Origin: Prorocentrum cordatum
Lineage: Eukaryota; Sar; Dinophyceae; Prorocentrales; Prorocentraceae
Assembly: GCA_963575745.1 (NCBI GenBank)
Contig: CAUYUJ010006491.1
Location: 173,942-237,941, forward strand
DNA: 64,000 nucleotides
Direction of reading: 5' to 3'
Shown here piece after piece: positions 1 through 12,100 of the stretch; positions within the stretch are counted from its first letter, which is position 1, and the number at the start of each line of letters is the position of its first letter. The position numbers were made by a program, and so were the translations under genes. The notes under the pieces were generated by a model that was given only the letters and a program-made list of their open reading frames with translations, made no database searches and had not been told where the DNA came from.

Positions 1-720
1 CCCTCACACGTTTCGTGGCCCCATAGGGAGCTCCACCGAAGGCACCAGTGCCGCCGCCCGCATGCGTCAGCCACACCCAAGTTCGGCACACCCCTCACAC
101 GTTTCGTGGCCCCATAGGGAGCTCCACCGAAGGCCCCAGTGCTGCCGCCCGCATGCGTCAGCCACACCCAATTCGGCACACCCCTCACACGCTTTCGTGG
201 CCCCATAGGGAGCTCCACCGAAGGCCGCAGTGCCGCCGCCCGCATGCGTCAGCCACATCCAATTCGGCACACCCCTCACACGTTTCGTGGCCCCAGCCCG
301 CATGCGTCAGCCACACCCATTTCGGCACACCCCTCACACGTTTCGTGGCCCCATAGGGAGCTCCACCGAAGGCCCCAGTGCCACCGCTCGCATGCGTCCC
401 GCACACCCATTTCGGCACCTCCACCAAACACAGCGTTTCGTGGCCCCACAGGGACCTCCACCGAAGGCCCCAGTGGTGCCGCCCGCATGCGTCACCCCCA
501 CCCCGGCACAGCATTTCGTGGCCCCACAGGGAGCTCCACCGAAGGCCCCAGTGGTGCCGCCCGCATGCGCCACCCCCACCCAGCACAGCGTTTCGTGGCC
601 CCACAGGGAGCTCCACCGACGGCCCCAGTGGTGCCGCCCGCATGCGTCACCCCCGCCCAGTACAGCGTTTCGTGGCCCCACAGGGACCTCCACCGAAAGC
701 GGCACCCGCAATGCGACATT
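1..720. repeat. Satellite array I, ~90-bp unit
   Basis: Tandem copies of a ~90-91 bp unit containing CACACGTTTCGTGGCCCCA and GGGAGCTCCACCGAAGGC recur at about 1, 92, 182 and 273. One shortened unit starts near 331, and diverged copies follow to about 700. The same family forms arrays at 13545-14520 and 19500-20165. The array ends in a flank (704-752, including TTGGGTCTTTC) shared with array II. Long open frames across it come from the repeat period and are not treated as genes. Confidence 0.9.
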
Positions 721-779
721 CACAACTGCACATGGTTGGGTCTTTCGCCAGGATAATTTCAAGGCAAGGGCTGGGCTCG

Positions 780-1015
780 CTCCCCCGGCGCGCCCTCCCG
801 ACGCGCCCTCCCGGCGCGCCCTCCCGGCGCGCCCTCCCGGCGCGCCCTCCCCGCGCGCCCTCCCCGCGCGCCCTCCCCGCGCGCTCTCCCCGCGCGCCCT
901 CCCCGCGCGCCCTCCCCGCGCGCCCTCCCCGCGCGCCCTCCCCGCGCGCCCTTCCCGCGCGCCCTCCCCGCGCGCCCTCCCCGCGCGCCTTCCCCGCGCG
1001 CCCTCCCGCGCACCG
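780..1015. repeat. Minisatellite, CGCGCCCTCCCC unit
   Basis: About twenty tandem 11-12 bp units of CGCGCCCTCCCC/CGCGCCCTCCCG lie directly downstream of satellite array I. No gene is supported here. Confidence 0.9.
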
Positions 1016-1023
1016 CCTCCTCT

Positions 1024-1080
1024 TTCAGCCACGCGCGCACAGGGACAGAGAATGACCGTTCGGCCCTCCTCACTCTGATT
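1024..1080 (+). repeat. Short dispersed repeat, inverted partner at 18297-18352
   Basis: This ~57-bp segment contains TTCAGCCACGC, then CAGGGACAG and AATGACCGTTCGG, then CCTCACTCT. It matches the reverse complement of 18297-18352. The role is unknown; it could be the end of a dispersed element. Confidence 0.6.
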
Positions 1081-1194
1081 ATGGTGCTTGCCTCTCTGAC
1101 GGGCTTCCCCCAGTGCCGCTGGCGCCCCGCTGAGGCACTTGTGGTTTTTGGGCCGTCGCGTATCCAGCTGCCGGCAAGGGTGCTCCCCGAGCCG

Positions 1195-1928
1195 GCGATG
1201 CGGAGGAGGAGGAGGAGGAGGGGGGGGAGGAGGATGAGGAGGAGGGACGATAAGGCTTGGTGATGGCGATGCTGATGTTGGTGATGCTGCTGCTGTTGCT
1301 GCGCCTGCTGCTGCTGCTGCTGCTGCCGATGATCGTGATAATGATCACGATGTTGATGCTGCTGATGATGTTGCTGCTGCTGATGATGATGACGATGACG
1401 ATGACGATGACGATGATGATGATGATGATGATGATGATGGTGGTGGTGATTGTGGTTGTGGTGGTGATGATGGTGAGGATGATGCTGCTGATAAGGATGA
1501 TGACGATGACTACGACGATGATGACGAGTATTGAGCCGATGATGAGACTGATGAGGACCATGATAACAGCGATGGTAATGACGAATCTCAGGATGCTGAT
1601 GATGCTGATGACGACGATGATGGTGATGAAGACGATGATGACGAGGATGAGGACGGTGATGAGGACGAGGATGCTGATGATGAGGATGATGATTGCAACC
1701 CTCATGATGACGAGTATGACGGTGATGGTGCTGAACCTGATCATGTTGTTGATGATCATGCTGGTGATTGTTAGGATGATGGTGATGATGCGGATGATGA
1801 TGCTGCTGCTGATGAGGAGTACGACTATCATGATGACGACGATGAGGATGATGATGATGCAGATGATGATGCTGCTGCTGACGACGATAATGATAATGAT
1901 GCTGATGCTGATGCTGATTATGCTGCTC

Positions 1929-1994
<66 letters not shown>

Positions 1995-2328
1995 TTGCGG
2001 GTGGTGGTGGTGATGATGCTAACAATGATCATGATGGTGATGCTGCTGATGATGACGATGATGATGATGATGATGATGATGATACTGCTGCTGATGATGC
2101 CGGTTATGATGATGTTGATGATGATGCTGATGATGATGAGGATGATGATGATGATAATGATGATGATGCGGACGATGGTGATGGTGATGATGATAGCGTT
2201 GGCGATGGCGATGCATTTTGGTTGTGGTGATGATGATGATGGTGATGCTGCTGAGGATGGCGGTGGTGGTGGTGGTGATGACGATGATGACAACGATGCT
2301 GCTGCTGATGATTATGCTGATGATGATT

Positions 2329-2373
<45 letters not shown>

Positions 2374-2413
2374 CTGATGCTGCTGCTGATGGTGATGCAG
2401 CTGCTGATGATGA

Positions 2414-2478
<65 letters not shown>

Positions 2479-2480
2479 AG
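1195..2480. repeat. Interrupted GAT/CTG trinucleotide array
   Basis: About 1.3 kb of GAT, GAC and CTG triplets with scattered interruptions; the purest runs are near 1930-1990, 2325-2370 and 2440-2476. Reading frames through it encode only homopolymeric Met/Asp/Ile runs and are not supported as genes. Confidence 0.95.
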
Positions 2481-2999
2481 GACCTCATGTTTGGAACCTC
2501 ATGTTTAACGCCCGAAGCGGTCATGCGTCACGCCGCCTCAGACGAGGAAGTGTCAACGGGCACAATGGGGGCGCCTGGAGACTAGATGCCCAGCCGGGGG
2601 TTCCCTGCAGCCATGGTTCACGCGACCATGGGGAGTTGCGCTGGCATGGTTCATTTGCTTACGGCTTTTAGCCGTATGCTCAAAGAGCAGCAGGGGGCTC
2701 GTGCAAACGGGGTCCGCGCTGGCACCGGGTGAGATAACTGATCTCAAACCCGAGGATCACCGCCTGGGAGTGGACGCGAGGCCCCATGGGGTTCACGTGT
2801 CACACGGCACCACCCCTCCCAAAAATGTACGATCATTGCTGCAGCTGACGCCGCTGCATTGGGCCAAGGTTCAGACCTCACTGACCAGGTTGCAGGGGAG
2901 CCGAACTCATCCCTGTCCTACAATAGCCGGCCGCCTTCCTGTTCCCCCATCACATCCGAGGTACCTGACAGTGTGCCCCAGAGCAAGTGGCACTGACAC
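2481..2999. other. Sequence with no recognised feature
   Basis: Non-repetitive sequence between two trinucleotide arrays. I see no convincing coding signal. The stretch near 2669-2692 vaguely resembles a spliced leader but needs gaps, so it is not called. Confidence 0.5.
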
Positions 3000-3523
3000 C
3001 ATGAGAACAGGTGATGATGATAATGATGAGGAGGAGGAGAAGGAGCCAGGAGGAGGAGGAGGAGGAGTCAGGACGAATACGAGGACTAGGATGATGAGGA
3101 TGATGATGAGGAGAAGGACGAGGATGATGATGAGGAGGAGGAGGAGGACGAGGAGGATCGTGGTAGTGATTACGATGACGGTGACGATGCGGGTGACGAC
3201 GATGACGACCACGACGATGACGACGACGACGGCTGTCATGTTGATGATGTCGATGCTGATGATGATGATGTTGAGGACGAGGGCGATGGTGGTGATGATG
3301 GTGATGGTAATGGTGATACTTATGCTGGTAATGATGAGGATGATGCTGATGCTGCTGATGCTGATGCCGATGATAATTACTATGATGATGGCGATGATGA
3401 TGACGATGCTGATTCTGATTATGATGATGCTGATGACGATCTGGATGATGATGAGGATGATGATGATGTCGATGATGATGACGATGATGATGATGATGGT
3501 GGTGGTGGTGGTGATGGCGACAG

Positions 3524-3558
<35 letters not shown>

Positions 3559-3690
3559 CTGATGATGCTGGTGACGACGACGACGGCGACAAGTGTGATA
3601 ACGATGCTGATGATGCTGCTGATGATGATGATGATGACGATGATGATGGTGGTGGTGGTGATGGTGATGGTGATGGGTGTGCTCCTGCTG
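3000..3690. repeat. GAT/GAG trinucleotide array
   Basis: About 690 bp of GAT, GAC, GAG and GGT triplets of the same type as 1195-2480. Open frames here are compositional. Confidence 0.93.
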
Positions 3691-3994
3691 CTGCTGTTGA
3701 ATATGACGTGCTAGTTTTTCTGGTTTGGACCCCCTGTATCCGCCGGGGCGCTCTCGCTTCGGCGCCGGCTGCATTTCTTATGAGATTGAGTCTCGCGCTG
3801 AAGCGTTCCAGGGTACCGCTCAAACCAGCCCCCAAACAGCAACGCTCCCGTGCGGTACTTCCTCACAATTCATTCCGAGAGGCCCCGGCCAGAGATCGAC
3901 TACACGTGAGAGTGACCCTTCGCCGGAGTGACCTCTGGTGCGGGCTCACCGGGCCCCCTCCGATCGCTGAGCGCGGCCTGCGCGCTCTTATAGG

Positions 3995-4730
3995 GTTTCT
4001 GTAGGATCCCTGTTGGTTTTTTGTTAGGATCCCTGTAGGGTTTCTACAGGATCTCTTTAGGGTTTCTATAGGATCCTTGTAAGGTTTCTACAGAATCCCT
4101 GTCGTTTTTTGTGTTACATATATATATATATATATATATATATAGAGGTATATAAACAAATGATCCCTGTAGGGCTTTTTTATAGGACCCCTTGAGGTTT
4201 TTATCGATTTCCTGTACGGTTTCTATCGGATCCCTGTCGGTTGTTTTTTAAATACGATCCCAGCAGGGTTTCTATCGGGTACCTGTACGGTCCTATCGGC
4301 TCCCTGTGGGGTTTTAATATAATCCTTTTTTTTCTTTTTTTTCTATGAAAAATATCGGGTCCCTGTACGGTTTCTATAGGATTCTTGTAGGGTTTCTATC
4401 GGATCCCTGTAGGGTTTCTATCGGATGCCTGTAGGGTTTCTATAGGGTGCCTTCAGGGTTTCTATAGGATGCCTGTAGGGTTTCTATAGGTTGCCTGAAG
4501 GGTTTCTATAGGATGCCTGTAGGGTGTCTATACGATGCTCGTAGGGGTTTTATAGGATCCCTGTAGGATTTCTATAGGATGCCTGTAGGGTTTTTGTCGG
4601 GTCCCTGTACGGTTTCTATAGGATGCCTGTAGGGTTTCTATAGGATGCCTGTAGGGTTTCTGCAGGATGCCTGTAGGGTTTCTATCGGGTCTCTGTAGGG
4701 TTTCTATAGAATCCCTCGCTTCTCTATCGC
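3995..4730. repeat. Minisatellite, GGTTTCTATAGGATCCCTGTA unit
   Basis: Degenerate ~20-22 bp tandem units, each with GGTTTCTAT, then AGGAT, then CCTGTAGG. A (TA)n microsatellite interrupts the array at 4114-4143 and an A/T-rich patch occurs at 4325-4350. No gene is present. Confidence 0.9.
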
Positions 4731-4804
4731 GCACACGTAAGTCACCACTCCGATGCAGCACCGGAGTACTGAGGGACTCTTCGTTTTTTTATTCATTCCT
4801 GGCG

Positions 4805-4847
4805 TTTTTTTTTTTTTTTTTTTTTGTTGTTGTTTGTTTTGTTGTTG

Positions 4848-4945
<98 letters not shown>

Positions 4946-4946
4946 G
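4805..4946. repeat. Poly-T then TTG/CTG microsatellite
   Basis: A T run (about 4805-4825) is followed by TTG, CTG and again TTG triplets to 4946. The adjoining G-run continues to about 4965. Confidence 0.95.
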
Positions 4947-5285
4947 GGGGAGGGGGGGTTGGGGACCCCGCGGCCCGGGGACGATTCCTGCTCCCCCTTG
5001 GAGGAGAGCGCTGGAGGAGCCCGAGCGCCGGGTCCAGGGAAGGTCCCTGTCCTTGTTGTTGAGGTTTTTGCTGTTGCTGTTGCTGTCGTTGAGCTTTCAC
5101 GTCTAAAGAAAAAGTATTGCTGATCCCCCCTCTCCGATAACCTTGTTTTTTCCATTGACGTGCTTCTCTGGGCTCGCACCCTGTTGTTTACAACGGAAAG
5201 CGGGAGGCCTCCAAACCGCGCTGTTGGGCCCCGATTCAGCCTCCCACCGGATCCCGACCCGTCCCCAGAGAGGCCTCCCGAGCCC

Positions 5286-5470
5286 CAGAAACGCCACGCA
5301 GTGCTTCCCAAGCTTGGCCGAAGCACTCAGCACCTCCCTCCCCGAGCCTCGAGGGGTGCCAGGGGCCTTCAGAGCTCCAGAAACGACACGCAATGCTTCC
5401 CAAACTTGGCCGAAACCCTCAGCACCTCCCTCCCCGAGCCTCGAGAGGGGCGAGGACAGGACTCGGCAGG
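5286..5470. repeat. Tandem duplication, ~93-bp unit
   Basis: Two near-identical copies start with AGAAACG near 5286 and 5378. Both contain GCTTCCCAA, CTTGGCCGAA and CTCAGCACCTCCCTCCCCGA. No gene function is inferred. Confidence 0.8.
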
Positions 5471-5505
5471 CCCCGCGGCCCGGCTCTGCCCGACCGCCCG
5501 CGGCG

Positions 5506-5602
5506 GCGGGGGAGGAGGAGGAGGAGGAGGAGGAGGAGGAGGAGGAGGAGGAGGAGGAGGAGGAGGAGGAGGAGGAGGAGGAGGAGGAGGAGGAGGAGGA
5601 GG
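5506..5602. repeat. (GGA)n microsatellite
   Basis: About 32 uninterrupted GGA triplets. Confidence 0.97.
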
Positions 5603-7444
5603 GGCGCAGGCCGGCCTGCTGAACTCCATGACGGCGGAGGAGCTCGTCGTCACCTGCAGGAGGAGGGGCGCGGGGGCGCCAGGACGATCGAGCCCCGACA
5701 GCAACGAGGAACACGCCGACACCGATCCTGGCCAGCGCCATCCTGGGCCCAAGGTCGGTGTATATCGGGGGCGGAAAAGAGGGGGGTGATGACTAGGGGG
5801 GTGGTGGATATCATGGCGGGGGCCATGATATTTCCCCAGATCTCATGGCGCTTCTTCTTGTTTCATTACGTCCCTGGCCCCCCCGCTGGGCCGCGCACAT
5901 GCCGCCGGTCATGATTTGCAACCCCCCCTCTTGGACACCCCCCTCTTGGCCGCTCCCGAGTACACTTCGTCCTTGCTAGGCCAGGCCAGGGTACACGGTC
6001 AGGAACTTTGGCTTCTCGTGTCGCTCCGCCGGTTCTGGCCCACCCAGCTGTGGCGCGGCGTGCTATCCACTTCCCAGTCCCCGAGAGTCAACGTCTCGAG
6101 CTTTTTCCAGCCCTCCGCCCTTCGGAGCGGAGCGACACGCTATCCGCTTCCAGGGCACAGCGTGTCGCCGGGACCGCCGTGGGCATCGATCCTGGGCCCA
6201 GGATCTGGCCTGACCCACACGGGGGTCAGTATGTGGTTGTCGTCGTCCCATCGGGCGAGGGCAAGAACTTGCAGCTGTCAGCCCAGCCCTCCAGGCGCTG
6301 CGTGCAACACAGAATCGGCGCTTTTGTTCAAAGTGGTTTCGGAGTTCGGGGCCGTTTCGGGTTTTTGGCCCGTTCGAAAACCGGCCCGCGACGAAAATTC
6401 GGTCCCGTGGTGGGGGTCGAATCTCTGGGGCCCGCCTTTTGGAGCAATGCTGTCGTCGGGGGTACGGGACGCCTCCGCAGGCCCAGCCCGAGTCGGTAAG
6501 CTTTCGGCGGGGCAGGGCGGCATATCTTCCATGTTCTCGGGCCCGAGATTGTCGCTGGAGGCTGCGGGTTCCAGGGCTTGAGCCGACCCTGGGTTTCTGG
6601 GGGCCAGGGTGCGCAAGGGGCCTGCCCCAGCCCGAGGCGTGGCCAGCTCTAGCCATCAGGAGCCAGCGGCAGGTCAGCGGAGGGTCAGTGGAGGGGAAGC
6701 GAGTGCGGCCTTGGCGGCGGAAGCTGGCAGCGGAGGCGAACGCTGCGCCCCCGAAAGAAAGAGGCCAGAGCCGCCATCCATAAGGCGGACTGCAGGGCCG
6801 TCCCCGGGTCAGGCTTCGTGCACTGTTGGGCCTGCCCAGCTGCGAGAGCTCGTGCCTCGCAGGCCGCTCCGATCCGGCCATGTGCCTCCCACGTCTGCCT
6901 CAGACCGCGGCCAGGCTCCTCGCCGCTGCGGCCACAAGCGTTGGAGAGGCCGTGGTCGTCTGGCCACCGCAGGGCCACCCCCGGGGGGCTCGGCGGGGCA
7001 GGGCACGGGGCCGTGGCGCTCGGGTGGGCGACCGGCACGCGCGCGCGCGTGCTCGAGCACTCGTGCGGCCCAGGGACGACCGAGCGGGCCCACCGCGGGG
7101 CAGCAGAGCCGATCGAAGTCGGTCGATCGTTGGCAGTTTTGAGTGTTCTTCGGCCTCCATGTGGGTTGCCCAGCCGTTCCTGGACTCTGCCTGGCCCTCG
7201 GTGGCCACCCAGCCTCGCGTCTCGGACCCGAGTCCGGATTCGGAGCATGGTTTCAGCGGAGCGGGGCCCCGTCAGGCAGATGCAGGACAAACTATAGATC
7301 GCTCCAGGGCGTTCCAGGGCGCTTTCTGCGCGTTCCAGAGCGCTCTGGACCGGCCGCGGCGCCCGATACACCTTACAGACCCGCCAGCTTTTAGAGATCC
7401 CGAAGTGTCTCTGCCTTATAGGACAGACAAGGTCCCCCGAGAAA
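5603..7444. other. GC-rich stretch without a recognised gene
   Basis: Several overlapping open frames exist on both strands, as expected from the high GC content. None shows a recognisable domain, and no single frame dominates. I see no RNA gene or mobile-element terminus here. Confidence 0.4.
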
Positions 7445-7878
7445 ATGCAACGTCATAGCCTGGAGATCGAGGGTCCAGCTGTCGTGCCTGCATCTTTCCG
7501 TGGCCTTCCTCCGTTACTCGCCGCTGCTTGCGGTTTGCCCGGGCCACGCTTGTGGAACGAGTTTGGTGAATTTTTGGGATCACCAGCATGTGTGTGTTCT
7601 GCTTCACCAGTGTGGGACGAGAGCTCTGACACATTCGATGGTTTCAGATCTTATTGCTATTCAAGACGCTTCGCGATCACCGCCCGATCGTTCCAGTTCT
7701 CGCCAGAAGAGACGCATACGGCGCCAAGGCGAGGTAACATATCTTCCGAAAATAATGAACGACCCCCCCACCTGTGTGATTTGCTTCCGACCATTCTCAA
7801 CCATCCTGTGGTGGTGGGACCTCGTTTTGAAGATACAGCACCCCGCGTTCCTTCCTTCCTTCCTCCTCCTCCCTCCCC

Positions 7879-8016
<138 letters not shown>

Positions 8017-8146
8017 TTGGAACCATTGCTCCGTGGCTCCAGCTTGGGAGCAGCCAAGGAGCAGATCGAGCGCTCTTGGCACACAGGGTGCCGTCTTCCC
8101 TTCGAACAAACAAGGTTCGTTCTCTCCTTCAGACCCCTCTGCTGCG

Positions 8147-9139
8147 ATGGCGGGTGCTGTCTCCATGGACCAGAAGATGGATCAGCTGCTCACGTCCATG
8201 GCTTCTGTGGTGCAGGCGGTCAGCGGCCACGACAAGAGGTTGGCTGAGATCACCACGGAGATGAACGACATGCGCAAGGAGATGCGCACGGAGATCGACA
8301 CGCGCTTCGAAGCGCTACAGTCTCAAATCACTGCGGCGGGTTCACGGGACACGGACGACATGGACACGGTCGATGAGGCCCTCACCGTTTCCATGCTCAG
8401 CGCTCAGACGGACAGAAAGATCAACGACATCAATGCCACTTTGGCTACTATTCAAACCTCTATAGCATCACTGTCTCGTGCTCCTACGTCTTACGGCTCG
8501 GGTAGTTCTGATGCTGGTCGTCGGGTGGCCCCTCGGTTAGTTGGCCCCGAGCTTCTTGCTCCAGGCCGGATTGAGAATCGTGTCTGGCTTCGTGGCTTCC
8601 CTCGCGAGATGATGGCCTCCGCCTTCAAGAAGCATTTCACTCAGATCTCTGCCGAGTACGGTTCTTTAGTCAACGCTGAGTGTAAGCCTGCGAATGGCAA
8701 GTACACTTACCCGATCATCTTTCCCACGATTGAGCGCGCCAAAGCCTTCATCGCCGAGGCTCGGGAGAGGCCGCCGATCTGGAAGGACCACAAAGACGGC
8801 ATGAAGCAGCATATTCTGCGAGTTGGAACGGATCAGCCGCTGCCTGTTCGGTTGAAGAAGGTGGCTCTCTCTAGATCTTGGGCTGTTGCGCACGCTCTCC
8901 TCCATGAGCATGGTTGCTGGCGCCCACACTTCAAGCTCGGCACGGATCCCTTCAAAGGCACGGTTTTTTTGGTGGATAACGATGAGTACGTTAAGTTGGT
9001 CCAGCTCAACAGTGTTGGAGGCGATCTTTCAGGCGAGTTCGTAGTCGAACCCTTCTGTACGACTCTCAAGGACCTCGGCGTGCCTGAGGACAAGATTGCG
9101 TCGTTCGGCGAGAAGGTTCAAGTCGATGTTCCACGCTAG
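8147..9139 (+). CDS. LINE ORF1 protein (coiled coil plus RRM-like domain)
   Basis: 330 aa. I chose the ATG at 8147 because it starts just before the coiled coil and leaves a plausible 130-nt leader after the spliced leader; the frame stays open upstream but only through the (ATC)n tract. Residues about 5-60 form a heptad-like coiled coil (KMDQLLTSMASVVQAV, then charged MRKEMRTEIDTRFEAL). Residues about 145-220 (IENRVWLRGFPREMMASAF and onward) resemble the RRM of L1-type ORF1 proteins. The C-terminal third (from about 230) would match the ORF1 C-terminal domain. In related elements ORF1p trimerises and binds element RNA. It ends at UAG 9137-9139, and the same frame continues into ORF2 without another stop. 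Confidence 0.8.
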   Translation: MAGAVSMDQKMDQLLTSMASVVQAVSGHDKRLAEITTEMNDMRKEMRTEIDTRFEALQSQITAAGSRDTDDMDTVDEALTVSMLSAQTDRKINDINATLATIQTSIASLSRAPTSYGSGSSDAGRRVAPRLVGPELLAPGRIENRVWLRGFPREMMASAFKKHFTQISAEYGSLVNAECKPANGKYTYPIIFPTIERAKAFIAEARERPPIWKDHKDGMKQHILRVGTDQPLPVRLKKVALSRSWAVAHALLHEHGCWRPHFKLGTDPFKGTVFLVDNDEYVKLVQLNSVGGDLSGEFVVEPFCTTLKDLGVPEDKIASFGEKVQVDVPR

Positions 9140-12100
9140 GATGCACTTCGACAGCTTCGAGGTCTGACGGATGCTCAGTTTTTTCGTTCCCACTCGCTCC
9201 CTTTGTCGAACAGTCGGAATGCTGGGTCTTGCCATTCTGACGACAGGGGCTCGGACAAGGGCAGCTCTTCTTCCTCCTCCTCCTCCTCCTCGTCCTCCTC
9301 CTCCCCCTTCCCCTCTCCCCCTGCTGAGTGGTTCGTTCCGTTTAATTTCACTGCAAGTTTTGGCATCTGCACTTACAACACGTCTGCGTATTTCGGTAGC
9401 ATTTTTGGCAAGCATGAACTTCAGCGTCAGCGCTCTAGTAAGGTCTCAAAACTGTTCGCTAAGTACCAGGTAGTCCTTCTCCAGGAGGTCCATGGTACCC
9501 GCCAGGATCTCACTTCCCTCCAGAGAGATTTCCCTGGGTTTAAACACTTTGGTAGCTTCTGTTCGTCCCATCGGGCGGGGGGGGTCACCATTTCAATATG
9601 CTCTAGGCTGCTCTCTCTGTTCTCCAACATCTCTTCGAAGGTTATGGAAGCTGGGCGCATCATGTTTCTTACTCTTTCTGGGACCTCTGGAACTCTTCAG
9701 ATCGGCAATATTCACATCAACCCGCTTCACCCTCCCCTCGTTCGGCAAGGTCTGTTTCGTAAGATAGGCAGGCACACGCTGAGTGCGGCGCAGGCTCTCT
9801 GTTTTTTCGGTGGCGACTTCAATTGTCTGGAGAGTGGCGAGCATCGCGTCTCCATCGCTGACGGCAGCTCTAGAGGGGAGGCTCCAGGCACTATTAACAC
9901 ATTCCTTCAGGTATTCAGGGACTTTACAGAAGTCGAACAGGTGGACTTCACACACAGATGTCGTCAGAACGCGAGCTTAGGTCGGATTGATAGGATATAC
10001 ACTAACTGCCCCACGGCTGATTTGATTGACCTGCACCCTCGCACTGGTGTCCTAGGTGATCCCATGGCGTCATTCGAACCGTCTGACCACGTTCCTGTCT
10101 TTGTACAGCTATGCCCTGGTTGTATCGGACCGCCGCGTATCCAACGATGGGTCACGGCTCATCCTGATTATTGTACGTTACTCGAGGCTGCCGCCGAGAA
10201 GTTCGGGCTCTCCGTCGACCCCTTCGAGAAACTTCAGCAATTGAAAGATTGCATGTTCTACATTAAAGATGTTCTCACTCGACGCTTGTATCGTCTTGGG
10301 CCAGTCACTCCTCAACAACGTATTGCTGTTTGTCTTAAGCTACTTCGTTGTCTTCGGTCTGGCTCCATGGCTAATTGTGTGCGCAAATGTTTAGCTGCTT
10401 ACCCTGTCTTGGATCGGTTTGCTACCCCTGACGGTTTTACTGATCGTATTGGCTTTCACCAGCATGTAGCTGAACTCCATCTTGAAGTTCTCCAGGAGGA
10501 TCTCCAAAGGGCCCTTGAGGAACATGATGGTGGACCTATATCCAGAACCGACCCTGTCATTACACGTATCCAGCAAAACATGCGGAGCTGGAACCCGAAA
10601 GGACGACGAGTTTCTCTTGCAGGTTGTGTGGCTGATGATGGCCAACCTCAGTCTTTTGAAGATAGTGTTGCCAGTCTTCGTAGACATTGGGCTGCAGTGC
10701 ATAGAGCCCCACCAGTTGCAGGGGGAAACCCTTGCCCCCTCGGTGCTGCGATAGGTGCTTCCACGGACCAAGCACGGCGTCTTTTAGAGCTGCACATCGG
10801 GACGGTGAGCAGCGGCATAGAGTGGGAGATCGACTCGTCAGTTTTCAGTGGTTTGATTTCTCTCAGGAAGCGTGATACGGCCCCTGGTCCCGACGGCATT
10901 CCTTACTCGGCATGGCGGTGTGGTGGAACTCTCACTCGTGATGCGCTATATGAAGCATATGTGGCCTTGTTACGAGGCACTCGCCTCCCACATGCTTTCA
11001 ACCATGGCTACGTGGTATTCCCTCCTAAGAATGTTGAAGAAGATACCCTCACGGTTCTTCGTGGTCCTGCCCAGACCAGACCCATTGTGCTCTCGAACAC
11101 AGATAACAAGTTGATTTCTGGAGGCCTCTCGGTCCCCCTGGGACTTCAAGCTCGGTTTTCGGTGGTCCCGTTCCAGACTGGTGGCATCAAAAAACGCAAT
11201 ATCCTCGACAACGTCTTTGCTCTTGAAGGGTCGCTTTTGGAATATGCCTGTTACAAGGGGTTCGAGTGTGCGGGCCTTTTCCTCTTAGACCTGGCTGCTG
11301 CGTTTCCCTCGCTTCTTCATTCTTGGATATTCTTCATTTTGAGCTCGCTGGGCATACCGTCTTACTATGTGGACGCCATTCGCGAGTTGTACACGGACAT
11401 GAATGTCCAGATTCTGATGGGTGGAAGAGTCTTCAACGGATTTCAGATCGGGACGGGAGTGAAACAGGGATGCCCTCTCTCCGCCCTCATCTTCAACCTT
11501 TGCCTTGACCCGATGTTGAGGGTCATAGATAGGCTGGTCAAGCCTTTGCCAGGGCGTGCGCTCGCGTTCATGGATGACGTTGGCATCGCCTCGGGGGATA
11601 TTGTGCGCGTGGTGGATAAGGTCCTCAGGCTCTTCCAGGTCTCGGAAGTCCTCACTGGCCTCAAGCTCAACTACTCCAAGTGCGTTGTCGTCGTTCCCTC
11701 TGAGGCTCTGATATCTCGGGTGTGTGAACGTCTGGGTGCTCGTGGGGTCCCTGTTGGTCGGCTCAATTTTCGCACGAATGGCAAATATCTGGGAGTCTGG
11801 GTTGGTCCTGATGGGCCCTCTGCGTCCTGGCGCGGTCCGACTCGGAAGTACATTGCTCGCGGGGATTATGTGAAGGGGCTAAAACTGGGTCTCAGTCTCG
11901 GCATTAAGGAGTACAATACCCTCGCTTTCACTGTCCTCTCATATGTGTTACAACTTCTCCCTGTGCCCGACTTTGTGCGACAAGCGGAGCAGACTGTGCT
12001 TCAGCGGCTTACTTCGAGTCCACGGTTCGCGATCCCGACGGACACTTTACGACACTTCTCTGGTTACGGCTTTAAGTTCTGCCCGAGGCCGTTGGTACAG

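Noticed and set aside
748-770. Possible leader relic after satellite array I, at the place where array II has real relics
   Set aside because: Only about half the positions match when aligned without gaps, so it is indistinguishable from chance.
1079-2480. Very long open frames of Met/Ile/Asp/Ser through trinucleotide repeats (both strands)
   Set aside because: They are produced by GAT/ATC periodicity and have no non-repetitive protein sequence. The same applies at 3000-3690, 12896-13540, 20690-21230 and 54425-55330.
2669-2692. Spliced-leader-like string (TTAGCCGTATGCTCAAAG)
   Set aside because: Needs gaps and lacks the ATTTTGG core, and there is no retrocopy or ORF behind it.
5500-5620. 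Polyglycine, polyglutamate and polyproline frames over (GGA)n
   Set aside because: Microsatellite artefact with no supported flanking coding sequence.
6063-7371. Overlapping 200-270 codon frames on both strands
   Set aside because: High GC content makes long stop-free frames common; no frame is clearly protein-like.
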